NCBI RefSeq assembly: GCF_965137005.1
Contig: NZ_CBCRXM010000009.1
Span: 1-64,000 of the forward strand
DNA from: Sphingomonas_O antarctica
GTDB lineage: Bacteria > Pseudomonadota > Alphaproteobacteria > Sphingomonadales > Sphingomonadaceae
Length of the DNA stretch: 64,000 bases
Direction of reading: 5' to 3'
The position numbers and the translations under genes were made by a program. This document shows positions 61,031 through 64,000 of this stretch, piece by piece; within the stretch, counting starts at the first letter, position 1; every line of letters starts with the position of its first letter. The notes under the pieces are model-generated. The model saw only the letters and a program-made list of their open reading frames with translations, did not search any database and was not told the DNA's origin.

Positions 61031-62427
61031 TCCAACCGGTAAGCGATCTCGAAATCGCCCCAGCGGCGCCCCGCGATGAACAGCGGGACGTAGACATTGC
61101 GAACCACGTCGTACCCGCCGCCTTCGCGTTCGCGGCGGAAGACGGCGACGTGGAAGGCTTTGGTCGAGGCCTTGGCGATGCGGTCGGTATCATCGACCAG
61201 CTTGCGCCGGTTGCGGCAGAATGCGGCGTCGTGGATCGGATCGCCGGTCGGCGCGCGGCTGTAGCGCGCCGTGTGCGTCGGCAGATAGCCGTTCACGTCG
61301 GTACAGGCGGTCGAGACGATATTGGGTGCCGAGCTTAACACGCGGTCGAGTTCGGGGCGCCACGCCGCATCGGCAAAGGCGTTCAATCGCGTGTCGAAGC
61401 GTTCGGGATTGGATGCGGGGATCAGGCGGTAATCCACATCGAATAACTGCGCCTCGGTCAGCGTGCCGTTCTTCAACCCCTCCTCCGCCTTGGCGAGGAA
61501 GATATCGCGCTCGGCGATCGCGCGTTCGACCATCGCGCCGTCGTCGTGTGCGAAGCCCGAGCGGACGATGGTGTCGAACATCGCATTGGCCTGTTGCTCC
61601 AGCGCGCCCATGCGGCTGAGCGACGCGCCGAGTTGCTGGTCGTTGGCGCGCGCAGCATCGGCAAAGCCGTCGAGTGCATCGCCGACCCGGCAGATGCTGT
61701 CATGGATCACGCTGGTCGACCGGGCGACATCCTCGCTTTGTTGATCGACCTGTTCGACCAGGGTCGTCACTTCGCGCAGCGTGCCGGTGATTGCGGTAAA
61801 GCTGGCCTGTGCGGCGCGGCCTTGTTCGACGCCGTCCTGAACCTCTTCGACGAACGTTTCGGCCTCGCGGGTCAGCAGCGACATGGTCTGCCCGACCTCG
61901 TCGGTCGCGGCGCGAGTGTCCCGGGCGAGCTTCTTCACCTCCATCGCGACGACGGCGAAGGTCGCGCCCGCTTCGCCCGCGCGTTCGGCCTCGATCGCGG
62001 CGTTGAGCGCGAGCATGTTGGTGGTGCGCGCGATCGAATCGATGACTTCGGTGGTGCGGCGGACCTGTTCCAGCGCCGACGCGAAACTGTTGATGCGCAG
62101 GCCCAGCCGGTCGATCAATGCCGTCAGCCGCCCTAGATCGGCAATCGATTTGGCGACGGTTTCGCCGCCATCGTTGAGCCGTCGGCGCGCCTGTTCGGCA
62201 TGGAGACGCGCTTCGTCGGTCGCATCCGCCACCTGGCGCTGATCGACCTCGAGGCTCTCCATCACCGATTGTAGCCCGGTCAGCGTGCCCAATTGCCCGC
62301 GCACGCTTTCGATCACCGCGGTGACTTCGCCCGACGTATCGGTGCAGCCAATGGCGAGTTCGCCGCACTGCCGCGCGGCAAGGTCTACCAGGCTGGCATC
62401 CGCCGCTTCGATCCGATCGAGTTTCAT
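61027..62427 (-). CDS. Soluble methyl-accepting chemotaxis-like protein
   Basis: Protein of 466 residues without transmembrane segments. The signalling hairpin of chemoreceptors is clear: SIARTTNMLALNAAIEAERA and GEAGATFAVVAMEVKKLARD, with long flanking heptads. The C-terminal 130 residues (from YRLIPASNPERFDTRLNAF to FIAGRRWGDFEIAYRL) form a separate domain, probably sensory. The start at 62427 has GGAG six bases before; the Met at 62433 overlaps that GGAG. No other chemotaxis gene is near. It lies between moxR and its VWA partner on the opposite strand. Confidence 0.85.
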   Translation of the reverse strand: MKLDRIEAADASLVDLAARQCGELAIGCTDTSGEVTAVIESVRGQLGTLTGLQSVMESLEVDQRQVADATDEARLHAEQARRRLNDGGETVAKSIADLGRLTALIDRLGLRINSFASALEQVRRTTEVIDSIARTTNMLALNAAIEAERAGEAGATFAVVAMEVKKLARDTRAATDEVGQTMSLLTREAETFVEEVQDGVEQGRAAQASFTAITGTLREVTTLVEQVDQQSEDVARSTSVIHDSICRVGDALDGFADAARANDQQLGASLSRMGALEQQANAMFDTIVRSGFAHDDGAMVERAIAERDIFLAKAEEGLKNGTLTEAQLFDVDYRLIPASNPERFDTRLNAFADAAWRPELDRVLSSAPNIVSTACTDVNGYLPTHTARYSRAPTGDPIHDAAFCRNRRKLVDDTDRIAKASTKAFHVAVFRREREGGGYDVVRNVYVPLFIAGRRWGDFEIAYRLD

Positions 62428-62517
62428 GCGCATCTCCGTGTTGCGCCCGGCATAGCGCGACAGGGTAAGCGGGCGGTTAACCTTGCGCGCCGCGATGCGC
62501 CCGCGCAGACAGCGGAA

Positions 62518-63699
62518 ATGTTCTTCAACTTCCTCGACGAACTCCGCGCCGCGGGCATTCCGGCGAGCATGAAGGAGCATCTCGTGCTGCTCGAGGCGCT
62601 CGACCGCGACGTCATCGAGCGCGATCCGCAATCGTTTTACTATCTCTCCCGCGCGACCTTCGTGAAAGACGAGGGGCTGCTCGACAAGTTCGATCAGGTG
62701 TTCGCCAAGGTGTTCAACGGTCTGGAGACCAGTTTCGGCGAGCAGGCGATCGAATTGCCGGCCGATTGGCTCAAGGCGGTGGCGGAAAAATACCTCAGCC
62801 CCGAAGAAATGGCCGCGATCGAATCGCTCGGCTCATGGGAAGAGATCATGGAGACGCTGCAAAAGCGGCTCGAGGAACAAGAAGGCCGTCACCAGGGCGG
62901 CAGCAAATGGATCGGGACCGGCGGCACCTCGCCCTACGGCAATTCGGGCTACAATCCCGAAGGCGTCCGCATCGGCGGCGAAAGCCAGCACAAGCGCGCG
63001 TTGAAAGTGTGGGACAAGCGCGAGTTCAAGAACCTCGATTCGACCAAGGAACTCGGCACCCGCAACATCAAGATCGCGCTGCGCCGCCTGCGCCGTTTCG
63101 CGCGCGAAGGGGCGCTCGACGAGCTCGATATTGACGGCACGATCGACGGGACCGCGCGCAAGGGCTGGCTCGACATCCAGATGCGCGCGGAAAAGCGCAA
63201 CGCGGTCAAATTGCTGCTGTTCCTCGACGTCGGCGGGTCGATGGATCCGCATATCAAGCTGTGCGAGGAACTGTTTTCCGCCGCGACCAGCGAGTTCAAG
63301 AACCTCGAATTCTTCTATTTCCACAACTGCCCTTACGAAGGCGTGTGGAAGGACAATCGCCGCCGCTTTACCGAGCGGACGCCGCTATGGGACGTGCTCC
63401 ACAAATACGGCCACGACTACAAACTGATCCTGATCGGCGATGCGTCGATGAGCCCCTATGAGATCAGCCATGCGGGCGGCTCGGTCGAACATTTCAACGA
63501 GGAAGCCGGCGCGGTGTGGATGCAGCGCCTGACCAACACTTATCCCGCCGCCGCCTGGCTCAACCCCGTGCCACAGCAGCATTGGGGATATTCGCAGTCG
63601 ATCCGCGTGATGCGGGAGCTGATGGAAGACCGGATGTACCCGCTGACGCTGGCGGGGCTGGACGACGCGATGCGCGCGTTGACGCGCAAGGCCGGCTGA
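62518..63699 (+). CDS. VWA domain protein (CoxE/YehP-like), MoxR partner
   Basis: Protein of 393 residues. The N-terminus MFFNFLDELRAAGIPASMKE begins a helical domain. The C-terminal von Willebrand factor A domain has LLLFLDVGGSMDPHIKL, a MIDAS variant (DxGxS, with Gly for the first Ser), then LILIGDASMSPYEISH. The family pairs with MoxR ATPases. It starts head to head with the chemoreceptor, 90 bases away. The ATG at 62518 has only a weak ribosome-binding site. Confidence 0.9.
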   Translation: MFFNFLDELRAAGIPASMKEHLVLLEALDRDVIERDPQSFYYLSRATFVKDEGLLDKFDQVFAKVFNGLETSFGEQAIELPADWLKAVAEKYLSPEEMAAIESLGSWEEIMETLQKRLEEQEGRHQGGSKWIGTGGTSPYGNSGYNPEGVRIGGESQHKRALKVWDKREFKNLDSTKELGTRNIKIALRRLRRFAREGALDELDIDGTIDGTARKGWLDIQMRAEKRNAVKLLLFLDVGGSMDPHIKLCEELFSAATSEFKNLEFFYFHNCPYEGVWKDNRRRFTERTPLWDVLHKYGHDYKLILIGDASMSPYEISHAGGSVEHFNEEAGAVWMQRLTNTYPAAAWLNPVPQQHWGYSQSIRVMRELMEDRMYPLTLAGLDDAMRALTRKAG

Positions 63700-63867
63700 T
63701 TACTCGGCGGCGACGCGCTCGGGGAGGTTCATCAGGTCGCGCGCCTTCGCCGCGAATTGTTCGGCCAGCATCAAGCGGCGGCCGCGGGCTTCGGGAGTCA
63801 AAGCGCGAATCGCGGCGGCCTGCTCAGCGGCGGCGCGGCGCGAATAGTATCGCAGATCCGATTCCAT
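63700..63867 (-). CDS. Small hypothetical protein (55 residues)
   Basis: Soluble, helical, alanine/arginine-rich peptide beginning MESDLRYYSRRAAAEQAAAI, then RALTPEARGRRLMLAEQFAA. A good GGAAGG ribosome-binding site lies six bases before the ATG at 63867. The stop is one base after the VWA gene stop (convergent). No family is recognised. Such small Arg/Ala-rich helices are often found beside core genes in sphingomonads. Right of it (63868-64000) I see no gene. Confidence 0.6.
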   Translation of the reverse strand: MESDLRYYSRRAAAEQAAAIRALTPEARGRRLMLAEQFAAKARDLMNLPERVAAE

Positions 63868-64000
63868 ACTGGGCCTTCCCCCCGGAAAACACTTCGACTC
63901 GCTTGTCTTGCATTAACTTGGTTAAAGAAATCCCTAACGGGGGCAAGCGGGGGGCGGCTTCGACTCGGCGCGAGTCCTGTTCGACTCGGCGTTACTTGCA

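Overview
The window is a GC-rich chromosomal segment from an alphaproteobacterium, most probably a sphingomonad (Sphingomonas or a close relative). The signs are four proteins with PEPxxWA-type C-terminal sorting tails, protein sequences and operon layouts of the sphingomonad type (split glycine decarboxylase, a cpa/tad pilus locus, ccmCDEFGH), frequent GTG/TTG starts and dense ATGA/GTGA gene overlaps. Almost all of it is core chromosome. I see no prophage, integrase, transposase, CRISPR array, tRNA or rRNA.

Layout. 0.2-16 kb: surE, a PEP-CTERM protein, rimO, a TPR-sulfotransferase coupled to an acyl-CoA ligase, a PEP mutase/isocitrate lyase-like enzyme, a second PEP-CTERM protein, dnaE, a glutathione peroxidase with a coupled 80-residue protein, lolC-lolD, and the divergent pair serB/miaA. 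16-22 kb: a choice-of-anchor A PEP-CTERM protein, then the branched-chain amino acid genes ilvB-(4-TM protein)-ilvN-ilvC and a fourth PEP-CTERM protein. 22-27 kb: sodB and pspF facing an enlarged phage-shock operon. It begins with a good sigma-54 promoter and a small secreted protein, followed by pspA, pspB, pspC and five further small TM/coiled-coil proteins that repeat one tail motif. 27-33 kb: sufE and the glycine cleavage operon gcvT-gcvH-gcvPA-gcvPB, read leftward from a tandem glycine riboswitch, then a lipoprotein. 33-37 kb: ispH-thrB-rnhA and an FAD oxidoreductase. 36.7-44 kb: prepilin peptidase and cpaB-C-D-E-tadB-tadC with no cpaF ATPase among them. 44-50 kb: ppdK, glyS, glyQ. 50-56 kb: a TraB/GumN lipoprotein and the cytochrome c maturation operon ccmC-D-E-F-G-H plus a TPR (CcmI-like) protein. 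56-64 kb: gatC-gatA, a DUF3089 hydrolase with ruvX, an unknown protein, a moxR ATPase and its VWA partner separated by an opposite-strand soluble chemoreceptor, and a 55-residue protein at the right edge.

Two sequence-level themes cut across the gene map. First, about ten palindromic elements (60-140 bp, each an inverted pair of GC-rich palindromes) are scattered through the window. Several lie inside reading frames without breaking them (glyS twice, gcvPB, pspF, and the signal-peptide region of ccmH), so they add translated peptides to essential or house-keeping proteins, much as the Rickettsia palindromic elements do. Second, at least five genes (ilvB, the PEP-CTERM gene at 21.6 kb, the small gene after tadC, moxR, glyS) have a perfect or near-perfect hairpin that ends at, or contains, the ribosome-binding site or start codon.

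The strongest candidate for an under-described system is the psp operon: eight membrane or membrane-associated genes in series, in which the PspB-like tail motif appears in PspB, in the C-terminus of PspC and in five additional proteins.
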